Positions 9,094-17,425 of a stretch of DNA of 64,000 nt are shown here, in pieces; within the stretch, counting starts at the first letter, position 1, and the number at the start of each line of letters is the position of its first letter. Both the position numbers and the translations under genes were made by a program. Source of the stretch: Mycobacterium sp. MFM001 (GTDB lineage: Bacteria > Actinomycetota > Actinomycetes > Mycobacteriales > Mycobacteriaceae); assembly GCF_003402475.1 (NCBI RefSeq), contig NZ_BFAB01000001.1:248001-312000 (forward strand), given 5' to 3'. The notes under the pieces were generated by a model. That model was not told the DNA's origin. It made no database searches and saw nothing but the letters and a program-made list of their open reading frames with translations.

Positions 9094-10734
9094 TCAGCCT
9101 CCTGCGCCGGTCGCAGAATCTCTTGATTCAGACGCGGTTTCGGAGGCTATCGTGGCGCCGTATCGGGCCCGCAGTTCCGTCTTGAGCACCTTGCCCGCGG
9201 GGTTGCGCGGCAGCGCGTCGACGATCTCGAGACCTTTCGGGTGCTTGTAGCGCGCGAGTCGTTCGGTGAGGAACTCGTCGAGGTCCTTGAGGCTCAAGTT
9301 GTTTTGCGGACCCTCCGCCGCGACCGCGGCCACCGCGATCGGCACCTCTCCCCACTTCTCGTCCGGGCGGCCGATCACGGCGACTTCGACGATGGCGGGA
9401 TGACTCGCAAGGACGTTCTCCACCTCGGCGCAGTAAATGTTCTCGCCGCCGGAGATGATCATGTCCTTCTTGCGGTCGACTACCCAGACGTAGCCGTCCT
9501 CGTCCATCCGGACGAGGTCACCGGAGTGGAACCAGCCGCCGGCAAACGCCTCCGCCGTGGCCTGCGGGTTGTTCCAGTAGCCGCTCATCAACGTCGGTGC
9601 GCGGTAGACAATTTCACCGACTTCGCCTGTCGCCACGTCGTGCATGTTGTCGTCGACCACCCGCGCGGCAACGGTCGGGATCACTTTGCCGACCGATCCT
9701 CGCTTACGAATCGCGTCGTCACCGAGCAGCATGCAGGTGACCGGGGACATCTCGGTCTGGCCGAACGCGGCCAGTATCTGGGTTCCCGGGAACGTTTCCG
9801 ACATCTGGCGCAGCAAAGTGTCCGACGCAGGCGCAGCACCCCACGACATCACCCGTAATCGAACGTCGCGCGGATTCGCCTGCTGCGCAGCGCAAACCGC
9901 TTGCCATTGGGCCGGCACCAGGAAAATCCCGGTCACCTTCTCTGCGGCCAGGACGTCGAGCAGTTGCCCTGGATCGAATGCGCCCAGTGGATGGATCACC
10001 GTGGGAATGCCGAGCAGCATCCCGGTCAGCATGTTGCCGACCCCGGCGATGTGAAAGAACGGCACCCCGATGAATCCGACGTCGTTGTTGAGGTCTGCGC
10101 CGCTGGTATACAGGGCCGTCATCGTCTGCCCGGTGAGATTGGTGTGGGTCAGCACCGCGCCCTTCGGTCGCCCGGTGGTGCCGGATGTGTACATGATCAG
10201 CGCCGGCGAGTCGTTGGGAATGTCGACCGGTTCGTGTGGATCGCCGGTCTCGTCGATCAGCTCTTCGTAGCCGACGACGCCGTCGTCACCGGCCGCCTCG
10301 GCCACGACGATCATGTCGAGCACCGGCGTGACGTTGCGGACGCCGGTGGCCACGGCGGCCAGCACCGGTTCGGTGATCATCACCCGCGCCTCGCAGTCCT
10401 CGACCAGGAATGCGAGCTCGGTCGGCGTGAGCCGGAAGTTCACCGGCACCGCGATGGCGCCGAGCATGTTGGCCGCCAGCACCGACTCGACGAACTCGGG
10501 CCGGTTGAGCATCAAGATCATCACCCGGTCCCCGAAGCCGAGCCCGCGGCGGCTCAGGGCGCCGGCCAGCGCGGTGACGCGGCGGTGAAGGTCGGCCCAG
10601 GTGATCGTGCGGCCGAGGAACCGCAACGCCGTCGCGCCCGGTTGCATCAGCGCGTGGCGCTCGAGTTGATTCACCCAGTTCTGCCGGCGGGACAGGTAGG
10701 GCTGCTCGGTGGTGGCGGTCAACTGCGCGGTCAA
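9094..10734 (-). CDS. fadD5: Fatty-acyl-CoA ligase FadD5
   Basis: This is an AMP-forming acyl-CoA synthetase, 546 residues, at the head of the mce1 operon. It activates fatty acids, presumably those delivered by Mce1 or recycled from mycolates. Visible ANL motifs are the P-loop YTSGTTGRPKGAVLTH near residue 185, AFGQTEMSP, the ATP-binding SGDLVRMDEDGYVWVVDRKKDMI, and the C-terminal catalytic Lys in PRNPAGKVLKTEL. The start appears to be TTG (TTGACCGCGCAG, reading MTAQL as in M. tuberculosis FadD5), with GAAGGGAA upstream. It is divergent from mce1R. Confidence 0.93.
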   Translation of the reverse strand: MTAQLTATTEQPYLSRRQNWVNQLERHALMQPGATALRFLGRTITWADLHRRVTALAGALSRRGLGFGDRVMILMLNRPEFVESVLAANMLGAIAVPVNFRLTPTELAFLVEDCEARVMITEPVLAAVATGVRNVTPVLDMIVVAEAAGDDGVVGYEELIDETGDPHEPVDIPNDSPALIMYTSGTTGRPKGAVLTHTNLTGQTMTALYTSGADLNNDVGFIGVPFFHIAGVGNMLTGMLLGIPTVIHPLGAFDPGQLLDVLAAEKVTGIFLVPAQWQAVCAAQQANPRDVRLRVMSWGAAPASDTLLRQMSETFPGTQILAAFGQTEMSPVTCMLLGDDAIRKRGSVGKVIPTVAARVVDDNMHDVATGEVGEIVYRAPTLMSGYWNNPQATAEAFAGGWFHSGDLVRMDEDGYVWVVDRKKDMIISGGENIYCAEVENVLASHPAIVEVAVIGRPDEKWGEVPIAVAAVAAEGPQNNLSLKDLDEFLTERLARYKHPKGLEIVDALPRNPAGKVLKTELRARYGATIASETASESRDSATGAGG

Positions 10735-10831
10735 CTAGCGGTTCCCTTCGTCTGGTGGCGAAGTTGATATTTGATAAAACTTGGTGTTGTCTGGGTCACA
10801 TTATGGTCTTGGTGCCGCGAAGACAAGCCCC
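10735..10831. promoter_or_regulatory. Divergent fadD5 / mce1R control region
   Basis: This 97-base gap separates fadD5 (minus) from the GntR gene (plus). It holds the only AT-rich patch nearby, TTGATATTTGATAAAAC at about 10763-10779, which could supply a -10 box on either strand. In M. tuberculosis Mce1R binds between Rv0165c and fadD5 and represses the mce1 operon. By synteny this gap should hold that operator, though I cannot define its exact half-sites. Confidence 0.6.
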
Positions 10832-11524
10832 GTGAACGCGCCCACTTCCGCGCATCCGCGCAGTCGGCTGCCGCTGCGACGTGCCCAGTTATCCGACGAG
10901 GTCGCAGGTCATTTGCGGGCCGCGATCATGTCGGGCGCACTGGCGCCCGGGACGTTCATCCGGCTCGACGAGACCGCTGCCAAACTCGGCGTCAGCATCA
11001 CCCCGGTGCGGGAGGCGCTGCTGAAGCTCAGCGGCGAGGGCATGGTGCAGCTCGAGCCGCATCGCGGTCATGTGGTGGTACCGCTGACCCGCCAGGACAT
11101 CGACGACATTTTCTGGCTGCAGGCCACGATCGCCAAGGAGCTCGCCGCGACGGCCGCACAGCAGATCACCGATGCGGAAATCGACGAACTCGAACGGATC
11201 AACCAGTCGTTGGCGGCGGTCGTCGCGGCCGCCGACGTCGAGGCGATCGCAACCACTGAGTTCGCGTTCCACCGGGCCTTCAACCGCGCCACCGGCCGGA
11301 TCAAGCTGGCGTGGTTTCTGTTGCATGCCGCGCGCTATATGCCCCTGCGGGTGTACGCGGCGGATCGGAGTTGGGGTGAGGCAGCGGTCGAGAACCACCG
11401 GCGGCTGATTGACGCGTTGCGCCGTCGCGACGCCGCAGCCGTCATCGAGCACACCAACTGGCAGTTCGTCGACGGCGCGCGTCGGCTGAGCGAGAAGTTG
11501 GACGAGAGCGGGATCTGGGGTTAG
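10832..11524 (+). CDS. mce1R: GntR-family repressor Mce1R
   Basis: This is a FadR-subfamily GntR regulator of about 230 residues. The N-terminal winged helix is clear: QLSDEVAGHLRAAIMSG, then DETAAKLGVSITPVREALLKLSGEG. The C-terminal all-helical FCD effector domain contains EFAFHRAFNRATG and ENHRRLIDALRRRD. I prefer GTG at 10832 (reading MNAPTSAHP, as in M. tuberculosis) over an upstream in-frame TTG. It sits opposite fadD5, as in M. tuberculosis, where it represses mce1 and responds to fatty acid ligands. Its stop overlaps by 3 bases the stop of the convergent gene. Confidence 0.93.
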   Translation: MNAPTSAHPRSRLPLRRAQLSDEVAGHLRAAIMSGALAPGTFIRLDETAAKLGVSITPVREALLKLSGEGMVQLEPHRGHVVVPLTRQDIDDIFWLQATIAKELAATAAQQITDAEIDELERINQSLAAVVAAADVEAIATTEFAFHRAFNRATGRIKLAWFLLHAARYMPLRVYAADRSWGEAAVENHRRLIDALRRRDAAAVIEHTNWQFVDGARRLSEKLDESGIWG

Positions 11525-11964
11525 CGGTTGGCGGCCAGTTGCTCGGCGCGCTTTTTGAGGTTCTCCGCCAGATAGTCCAGCACGTTGTTGGCCATCGACT
11601 TGACCATCGGTTTGGGCACCGACATCTCGGTCTCGACATCCATATCGACCGTCAGCAGCGACGTCGAGCCCATCTCGACCACGGAAAACAACTGCTCTTG
11701 TTTGGTGAACAGGTTGCCCTGCTGCATGACGGTCTGAATCTGGTTGGGACTCGGGTAATACACCGCCTGGATATAGGTGCCCTCGATGCCTTGCCATGCG
11801 GCGTCGAGCCGTAGCTGGCTGGGCCGGCCGTCGTCGTAGCGGGCCAACACCCACAGACCTTTGATCTCCTCGTTCCACTGGGGATACGACTCGAAGTCGG
11901 CGACGATGCTCATGATCGAGGCCGCATCGGCGGCGACTTCGACGGTCTTGCTCACGATCGGCAT
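11521..11964 (-). CDS. SRPBCC / cyclase-like protein (Rv0164 orthologue)
   Basis: This 147-residue START/polyketide-cyclase-fold protein begins VSKTVEVAADAASIMSIVADFESYPQWNEEIKG, the standard SRPBCC opening helix and strand. Such proteins bind hydrophobic ligands in a helix-grip cavity. No catalytic residue can be assigned. It matches M. tuberculosis Rv0164 (TB18.5) in sequence and position next to mce1R. The gene ends convergently on mce1R with overlapping stops. The ligand and role are unknown. Confidence 0.85.
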   Translation of the reverse strand: MPIVSKTVEVAADAASIMSIVADFESYPQWNEEIKGLWVLARYDDGRPSQLRLDAAWQGIEGTYIQAVYYPSPNQIQTVMQQGNLFTKQEQLFSVVEMGSTSLLTVDMDVETEMSVPKPMVKSMANNVLDYLAENLKKRAEQLAANR

Positions 11965-11988
11965 TGGGCTAGGTTATCCGACGCGAAA

Positions 11989-12035
11989 CAGAAGCCATGG
12001 TCGTGATTTCGCAGGGTGTACAGCCGTGGCTTCTG
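11989..12035. terminator. Intergenic hairpin
   Basis: The arms CAGAAGCCATGG (11989-12000) and CCGTGGCTTCTG (12024-12035) pair over 12 bases with one G-T type mismatch around a 23-base loop. It lies 11 bases past the stop of the thioesterase gene and before the Rv0164 orthologue, so it may end thioesterase transcripts. No T-tract follows. The loop carries GTCGTGATTTCGC, shared with a hairpin at 53507. Confidence 0.5.
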
Positions 12036-12046
12036 CTTGGCGGTGG

Positions 12047-12517
12047 CTACTCGACGCAGGCCGTCGACAGCAATGTCCGAATGGAGTCGGGAATCGGGTG
12101 CGGTTTGCGGCTGGTCCGGTCGACGTAGACGTGCACCCAGTGGCCGAGCGCGGCGACCGCCTGATCTTCGCCGTCGGCGAGTTCTTCGCCGGCGCGGAAG
12201 ATGCCCAGCCGATAGGTGACGCTGCTGCGGCCCAGTCGAGTCACCGCCAGGCCGACGACCAGACGCTGCGGGAAGTGTAGTTCGGAGAAGTAGCGGCAGC
12301 CTGACTCCGCGACGATGCCTTGCACCGGGGTGGCGACGGGATCCACGTTGACGTTGGTGTTGATCCAGGCGTTGATCGCGGTGTCGAAGAGTTGGTAATA
12401 GACGGCGTTGTTGAGGTGGCCGAACATGTCGTTGTCGGCCCATCGGGTAAGCACCGGCCAGAGCACCGGAAAGTCGCGGCTGGTCAGGTTGTCCGGTGTG
12501 GGCGGGACTGGCGTCAT
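12047..12517 (-). CDS. Hot-dog acyl-CoA thioesterase (Rv0163 orthologue)
   Basis: This 156-residue 4HBT-fold protein carries the hallmark VLTRWADNDMFGHLNNAVYYQLFDTAINAWI, in which the Asp of DMFGHLNN is the usual catalytic acid. It should hydrolyse acyl-CoA thioesters. I start it at the ATG of MTPVPPTPDNL (12517); the longer frame would run into adhE1. It is divergent from adhE1 with only 14 bases between start codons, so the promoters must overlap. It is syntenic with M. tuberculosis Rv0163. Confidence 0.85.
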   Translation of the reverse strand: MTPVPPTPDNLTSRDFPVLWPVLTRWADNDMFGHLNNAVYYQLFDTAINAWINTNVNVDPVATPVQGIVAESGCRYFSELHFPQRLVVGLAVTRLGRSSVTYRLGIFRAGEELADGEDQAVAALGHWVHVYVDRTSRKPHPIPDSIRTLLSTACVE

Positions 12518-12531
12518 GGTTGTATTCGAAC

Positions 12532-13632
12532 ATGCTGCAAATCCGGGGCGCCGTGCTGGAGCGCATCGGATCGCCACGCCCTTACGCGCAATCCCGGCCG
12601 ATCAGTGTCACCGAGGTGGACCTGGCACCGCCCGGCGCCGGCGAACTGCAGGTGCGCATCGAGGCCGCCGGCGTATGCCACTCCGACCTGTCGGTGGTCG
12701 ACGGCAATCGGGTGCGGCCGGTGCCGATGCTACTGGGGCACGAGGCGGCCGGGATCGTCGAACGTGTCGGCGACGGCGTTGGCGACGTGAGCGTCGGCCA
12801 GCGGGTGGTGATGGCGTTCCTGCCGCGCTGCGGTCGCTGCGCGGCGTGCGCCACCGAGGGCCTGACGCCGTGTGAACCGGGCAGTGCCGCCAACACCGCC
12901 GGGACCCTGCTGGGCGGCGGCATGCGGCTGCGCCGCGGTGGCCAGCCGGTGTATCACCACCTGGGTGTGTCGGGGTTTGCGACGCATGCGGTGGTCCATC
13001 GCGCCAGTGTCGTTCCGGTGCCGGATGATGTGCCGCCCGATGTGGCGGCGCTGCTGGGGTGCGCGGTGCTGACCGGTGGCGGGGCCGTTTTGAATGTCGG
13101 TGTGCCGCAACCCGGCCAGACCGTGGCCGTCGTCGGTCTCGGCGGCGTCGGCATGGCTGCGGTGCTGACCGCGCTGGCGCACGACGACGTCCGCGTGGTC
13201 GCCGTCGACCAGGTGCCCGAGAAGCTCACGGCTGCACGGGATCTCGGCGCCCACGAGACGTACACCCCGGAGCAGGCAGTCGGGGTCAAGGCGCCGATCG
13301 TGGTCGAGGCAGTCGGCAACCCCGCCGCGCTACAGACGGCTATCGAGTTGACCGCCCCGGGCGGCCGGACCATCACGGTCGGGCTGCCGCCGCCGGATGC
13401 CCGAATTACTGTGTCGCCGTTGGGTTTTGTCGCCGAGGGCCGGTCGCTGATCGGCAGCTACCTGGGCTCGGCGGTGCCGTCGCGTGACATTCCGCGGTTC
13501 GTGGAGCTGTGGCGGGCGGGCCGGCTGCCGGTGGAGGCGCTGGTGTCATCGCAGATCACCTTGGACGACATCAACGAGGCGATGGATCGGCTTGCCGACG
13601 GCACCGCGGTGCGTCAGCTGATCACCTTTTGA
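12532..13632 (+). CDS. adhE1: Zinc alcohol dehydrogenase AdhE1
   Basis: This MDR-family NAD(P)-dependent alcohol dehydrogenase has about 366 residues. Catalytic zinc ligands are visible in AAGVCHSDLS and LLGHEAAGIVERVGDG. The structural-zinc cysteines lie in LPRCGRCAACATEGLTPC, and the nucleotide fold is VAVVGLGGVGMAAV. It is near-identical in pattern to M. tuberculosis Rv0162c (YHHLGVSGFATHAVV, IGSYLGSAVPSRDIPRF). ATG at 12532 gives MLQIRGAVLERIG; an earlier in-frame ATG would overlap the divergent thioesterase. It ends 10 bases into the convergent hydrolase gene. Confidence 0.9.
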   Translation: MLQIRGAVLERIGSPRPYAQSRPISVTEVDLAPPGAGELQVRIEAAGVCHSDLSVVDGNRVRPVPMLLGHEAAGIVERVGDGVGDVSVGQRVVMAFLPRCGRCAACATEGLTPCEPGSAANTAGTLLGGGMRLRRGGQPVYHHLGVSGFATHAVVHRASVVPVPDDVPPDVAALLGCAVLTGGGAVLNVGVPQPGQTVAVVGLGGVGMAAVLTALAHDDVRVVAVDQVPEKLTAARDLGAHETYTPEQAVGVKAPIVVEAVGNPAALQTAIELTAPGGRTITVGLPPPDARITVSPLGFVAEGRSLIGSYLGSAVPSRDIPRFVELWRAGRLPVEALVSSQITLDDINEAMDRLADGTAVRQLITF

Positions 13633-14509
13633 ACGCGCGGCCCAACGCCGCGCCTTGCAACTCGAACAACCGCTGCGCCACGTCCCAGTCGGGCAACAGC
13701 GAATCGAAGCCATGGCACGTTCCGGGAAAGACGTGCAATTCGGTGGCGACGCCGGCCCTTAACAGACGCGCGGCGTAGTCGAGCGCTTCGTCGCGAAGCG
13801 GGTCGACCTCCGAGCAGGTGATGAAAGCCGCTGGCAGCCCGCCTAATTCGGTGTGTCGGGCGGGCACGGCATCGGCCGACGGCGGCGTCGGCCCCAGATA
13901 GTGCCGCCACATCAGCTCGGTGGCGGGGCCGTCGAACGCCGGCGTCGTTGCGAATTCGTCCTTCGACGGGGTGGGCCGGTCATCGAGTACCGGCTGGTGC
14001 AGCAATTGGAACATCACCACGTCTCCGGCTCGTTGCGCGAGGCACGCCGCCAGCGCGGCACCCGCGCTGTTGCCGGCGACCGCAACACGCGACGGGTCGA
14101 CATCCAGTTCGGCCGCATTGCCGATCACCCACTTCAGCACTGCGACCGCGTCGTCGAGCGCAGCCGGGTACGGATGCTCCGGGGCCAGCCGATAGTCGGC
14201 CGACACCACCGTGCAGCTGCCGCGCCTGGCCAGCTCCACACACTGCCGGTGGTCGATGTCGAGGTTGCCCAGCACGAACGCGCCGGCGTGGCAGTAGACA
14301 ACGGCGGGCGCGGGCGACAGTCCGCCGCGGTAGATCCGCACCGGAACCGACCCGGCGACGGCGTCGCAGATCCGCAGACCCGTGGTGTCTAGAGTTTGGG
14401 CGGCCGCGCGCCGGCGCTCGTTCAGCGATTCGCGGGCCGGCCCAATCGCGGACAGGTCGGTGCGGGTCAGCGGCAGCATGCGCAGAACCGGGTCGAGCCG
14501 GTCCATCAT
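13622..14509 (-). CDS. HSL-type alpha/beta hydrolase (esterase)
   Basis: This esterase of the hormone-sensitive lipase family has 295 residues. The nucleophile elbow is GNSAGAALA, the acid lies in SEVDPLRDEALDYA, and the base in FPGTCHGFD. The oxyanion motif reads YCHAGAFVLG rather than the usual HGGG, so its second position is Ala. ATG at 14509 overlaps the upstream monooxygenase stop (ATGA), making this the last gene of an eight-gene minus-strand operon. A Baeyer-Villiger enzyme makes esters or lactones, and an esterase directly coupled to it is a logical next step. That link is inference. Confidence 0.85.
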   Translation of the reverse strand: MMDRLDPVLRMLPLTRTDLSAIGPARESLNERRRAAAQTLDTTGLRICDAVAGSVPVRIYRGGLSPAPAVVYCHAGAFVLGNLDIDHRQCVELARRGSCTVVSADYRLAPEHPYPAALDDAVAVLKWVIGNAAELDVDPSRVAVAGNSAGAALAACLAQRAGDVVMFQLLHQPVLDDRPTPSKDEFATTPAFDGPATELMWRHYLGPTPPSADAVPARHTELGGLPAAFITCSEVDPLRDEALDYAARLLRAGVATELHVFPGTCHGFDSLLPDWDVAQRLFELQGAALGRAFKR

Positions 14510-15954
14510 GGCGGCTCGAAGGTGAAGTCGCCGGGCTTGAATCGGCGCGTCATGCCCCAGAACGCGCGGGCGCTGCGTGGCCACTGCGTGACGACGCGTC
14601 CGTTGGCGGCACGAAAGTAGTTGCTGCACTGGGTGGTCCACACCGTCCCCTGCATCCACTGATCGATCTTGGCGAGAAACCGCGCCATCGCCTCGGGCCG
14701 CACCGACACATACCGTTTGCGTGTGCGCCGCAGGTATTTCACAGCCCGGACGATGTAGCGTGCCTGGGCTTCCAGTACGAAGATCACGCTGTTGGACCCG
14801 ACGTTGGTGTTGGGGCCGTAGAGCATGAAGAAATTCGGGAATCCGGGCACCGCCATCCCCAGATACGCGTGGGCGCCGTCGCGCCACACGTCGCGCAGCG
14901 CTACCCCGCCCTCGCCGATCACGTCGATCTCGCCGAGGTAGTCGGCGGCCGCATACCCGGTCGCGCAGACCACCACGTCGACGTCGCGTTCGGTGCCGTC
15001 CTCGGTGACCAACGAGTGGGCGCGCAGGGCACGTGCGGGGCTGCTCAGCACCTCGACGTTGGGCTGTGTCAATGCCTGCAGGTAGTCCGAGGAGAAGACC
15101 AGCCGTTTGCAGCCCATCGGATGGTCCGGGGTCAACGTGCGGCGAAGCTGCTCGTCGTCGACGGTGTTTTCCAACAGCCGCAGCGCAATCGAAGTGAACT
15201 CGTGGGTCTTGTCACTGCCGTGCTCGATCACCGAGATGTTGGCCTCACTGCGCAGCCACAGCCGGGTGCGGTACAGCTTACGTGCCAGCGGGACGTGGGC
15301 GAAAATCCAACGCTCCCAGGGGGTATACGGCCTGTCCGGCTTGGGCAGTATCCACGTCGGCGAGCGCTGCACCGAGTAGACCTTGGCGGCGGCCTTGGCC
15401 AGCTCGGGCACCAGCTGCGAGGCTGTCGACCCGGTTCCCAGGACGGCGACCCGCGCACCGGCGACATCGACAGAATGATCCCAGCGCGCCGAGTGCATCA
15501 CCGTTCCGCTGAACGGCTCCTCCTCTACCAGGCGCGGCATCACCGGCCGGGTGAACAACCCGACCGCCGACACCACGACGTCGAAGCAATGCTGCTCCCC
15601 CGCCGTAGTGGTCAGCCGCCACTGCTGTGTGCCGGCGTCCCAGTGGGCGCAGCGAATCTCGGTGCCCAGCCGCAGATGTGGATCTAGCCCGTACCGTTCG
15701 GCGCAACGTTCGAAGTAGCCCAAGATTTCGGGCTGGCCCGACCAGAGCCGCGACCAGTGCGGGTTCAGCTCAAACGAGTAGGAATACAGATGTGACTTCA
15801 CGTCGCAGGCCAGCCCGGGATAGGTGTTGATCCGCCAGGTTCCGCCGACGCCGTCCTCGCGGTCGAAGATGGTGAAGTCGCGAAAGCCGGCCCGTCGCAG
15901 CAATATTCCCAGGGCGAGGCCGCCCGGTCCGGCACCGATGATGCCGACGTTCAT
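14506..15954 (-). CDS. Baeyer-Villiger type flavin monooxygenase
   Basis: This is a class B flavoprotein monooxygenase, 482 residues. It has the FAD site GAGPGG at residues 7-12 and the Baeyer-Villiger fingerprint FSGTVMHSARW (FxGxxxHxxxW) at 148-158. A second Rossmann motif for NADPH follows (VLGTGSTASQLVPEL), and an ATG motif near the C-terminus (VVCATGYAAADY). It should insert oxygen beside a carbonyl, giving an ester or lactone. The substrate is unknown. The start overlaps the SDR stop (ATGA). The longer open frame reaching 16488 is a shadow of the SDR gene. Confidence 0.9.
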   Translation of the reverse strand: MNVGIIGAGPGGLALGILLRRAGFRDFTIFDREDGVGGTWRINTYPGLACDVKSHLYSYSFELNPHWSRLWSGQPEILGYFERCAERYGLDPHLRLGTEIRCAHWDAGTQQWRLTTTAGEQHCFDVVVSAVGLFTRPVMPRLVEEEPFSGTVMHSARWDHSVDVAGARVAVLGTGSTASQLVPELAKAAAKVYSVQRSPTWILPKPDRPYTPWERWIFAHVPLARKLYRTRLWLRSEANISVIEHGSDKTHEFTSIALRLLENTVDDEQLRRTLTPDHPMGCKRLVFSSDYLQALTQPNVEVLSSPARALRAHSLVTEDGTERDVDVVVCATGYAAADYLGEIDVIGEGGVALRDVWRDGAHAYLGMAVPGFPNFFMLYGPNTNVGSNSVIFVLEAQARYIVRAVKYLRRTRKRYVSVRPEAMARFLAKIDQWMQGTVWTTQCSNYFRAANGRVVTQWPRSARAFWGMTRRFKPGDFTFEPP

Positions 15955-16679
15955 GCAAGCTGCAGGCATTGCCCACCGTCGACGACGAGTTCGGCACCGG
16001 TGATGAATGACGCCTGGTCCGAGACCAGAAAGGCCACGGCGTCGGCGACTTCGGTTGGCTGCCCGATGCGGCCGGCTATCGAGGTCGCGACGAGCCGCGC
16101 TTGGGTGGCCTCGTCGAGCATTGGTGTCGCGATCGGGCCAGGGAAGACGGCGTTGACGCGGATCTTGTCGGGTGCGAGCTCGGCGGCGGCGATCTGGGTG
16201 AGTCCTCGCAGGGCCCACTTCGCCGAACCGTATGCGCTGTGCTGCGGGAAGGGGCGCAGCGCCCCGGTGCTGCAGGTGTTGACGACCGCCGCGCCCTCGG
16301 CCGCACGCAACTGGGCCAGCGCTGCCTGGATGCCCAGAAAGGGGCCCAGACAGTTGACGCGCCACGCGGTTTCGAATCCCTCGACGGTCTCGTCGGCGAT
16401 CGGCGCACGGTGCAGAAGACCGGCGTTGTTGACCAGCGTGGTCAGCCCGCCGAACCGGTCGACAACGGTGGTCACTGCTTGCTCCCATTGCGGCTCCGAG
16501 GTGACGTCGAGCGGGACGGCGATTACCGCGTCATCGTCAAGCCCGTCGACCACGGCCGACAGTTCGGCGGTGTTCACATCGCACGCTGCGACGTGAAAGT
16601 CGTTGGTGCGCAGCCGTTGCACAATGGCCCAGCCCTGCCCGCGGGCGGCCCCGGTCACCAGAGCGATCCGCCGGCTCAC
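15951..16679 (-). CDS. Short-chain dehydrogenase/reductase
   Basis: This is a classical SDR of 242 residues. It has TGAARGQG for cofactor binding, NNAG, the active Ser in TCSTGALRPF, and YGSAK as the catalytic Tyr/Lys pair. Asp in CDVNTAEL suggests NAD(H) preference. GTG at 16679 overlaps the aldolase stop (GTGA). In this operon it could oxidise an alcohol made by the P450 or reduce a pathway ketone; sequence cannot decide. Confidence 0.88.
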   Translation of the reverse strand: MSRRIALVTGAARGQGWAIVQRLRTNDFHVAACDVNTAELSAVVDGLDDDAVIAVPLDVTSEPQWEQAVTTVVDRFGGLTTLVNNAGLLHRAPIADETVEGFETAWRVNCLGPFLGIQAALAQLRAAEGAAVVNTCSTGALRPFPQHSAYGSAKWALRGLTQIAAAELAPDKIRVNAVFPGPIATPMLDEATQARLVATSIAGRIGQPTEVADAVAFLVSDQASFITGAELVVDGGQCLQLA

Positions 16680-17425
16680 GACGATGCCTCCTTGAGGAAT
16701 TCCGCCGCGCCGCGGCGCAGCGCCTGGGATTCCGCTGCCAGCGTGATCATCTGGTAGCCCAGCCCGGCCATCGCACGGCCGTTGGTCCCGGTCCCGGCGT
16801 GAATGCCGGTGACCAGGTTCGCGGCCGCAGCCGTGCGCTGAATGCGCGCGATGGCGTCCAGCACCTCCGGGTGACTGGTGGACTTGCGTACGTCGACACC
16901 CATCGAGATCGCCAAATCGGCCGGTCCGACGTAGATGCCGGAAAGCCCTGGCACGGCGCAGATTTGGTCGAGGTCGATCAGCGCAGCAGCGGTTTCGATC
17001 ATTGCGAAGACGCTCACCCGCTGCTCCAGCGCGGCGGTGTCGTAGCCGAGGCTTGGCCGTAGCGGACCGAAGCTGCGCACACCGGCCGGCGGGTATCGGG
17101 TGGCGGCCACGGCGGCCGCCGCCTGCTCGGCCGATTCGATCATCGCGACGACGATGCCGTCGGCTCCGGCGTCGAGCACACGGCCGATCGGCGCCGGGTC
17201 GGCCGACGACAGGCGCACCACGGTGGCGATGGGCACATGTTCGAGGCGACGCAGCATGCCGGCGATGTCGGCGTCGTCGAGATAGCTGTGCTGGGCGTCG
17301 AAACCGACGTAGTCGTAACCGGCTCGGGCGAATTCCTCGGGACCCATCAGGGTCGGCCCGGTGATCCAGCCACCCCAGATCGGTCCGCCACGACCGAGTC
17401 CTTCCTGCAAGTGGCTGGGAGTCAT
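16676..17425 (-). CDS. HpcH/HpaI-family aldolase
   Basis: This 249-residue class II (metal-dependent) aldolase resembles HpcH/HpaI and 2-keto-3-deoxy sugar-acid aldolases. Active-site pieces are His in FDAQHSYLDD, Arg in VVRLSS, the metal Glu in AMIETAAALIDL and metal Asp in YVGPADLAISMG. The family cleaves hydroxy-keto acids to pyruvate or acetyl-type products and aldehydes. Its start overlaps the stop of the alcohol dehydrogenase (ATGA). It would supply a terminal carbon-carbon cleavage step for the operon's pathway, which is inference. Confidence 0.85.
   Translation of the reverse strand: MTPSHLQEGLGRGGPIWGGWITGPTLMGPEEFARAGYDYVGFDAQHSYLDDADIAGMLRRLEHVPIATVVRLSSADPAPIGRVLDAGADGIVVAMIESAEQAAAAVAATRYPPAGVRSFGPLRPSLGYDTAALEQRVSVFAMIETAAALIDLDQICAVPGLSGIYVGPADLAISMGVDVRKSTSHPEVLDAIARIQRTAAAANLVTGIHAGTGTNGRAMAGLGYQMITLAAESQALRRGAAEFLKEASS

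Noticed and set aside
13948..15687. Plus-strand open frame of 579 codons opposite the monooxygenase gene
   Set aside because: Low-complexity Arg/Pro/Ala text with no motif; the minus strand carries a clear flavin monooxygenase.
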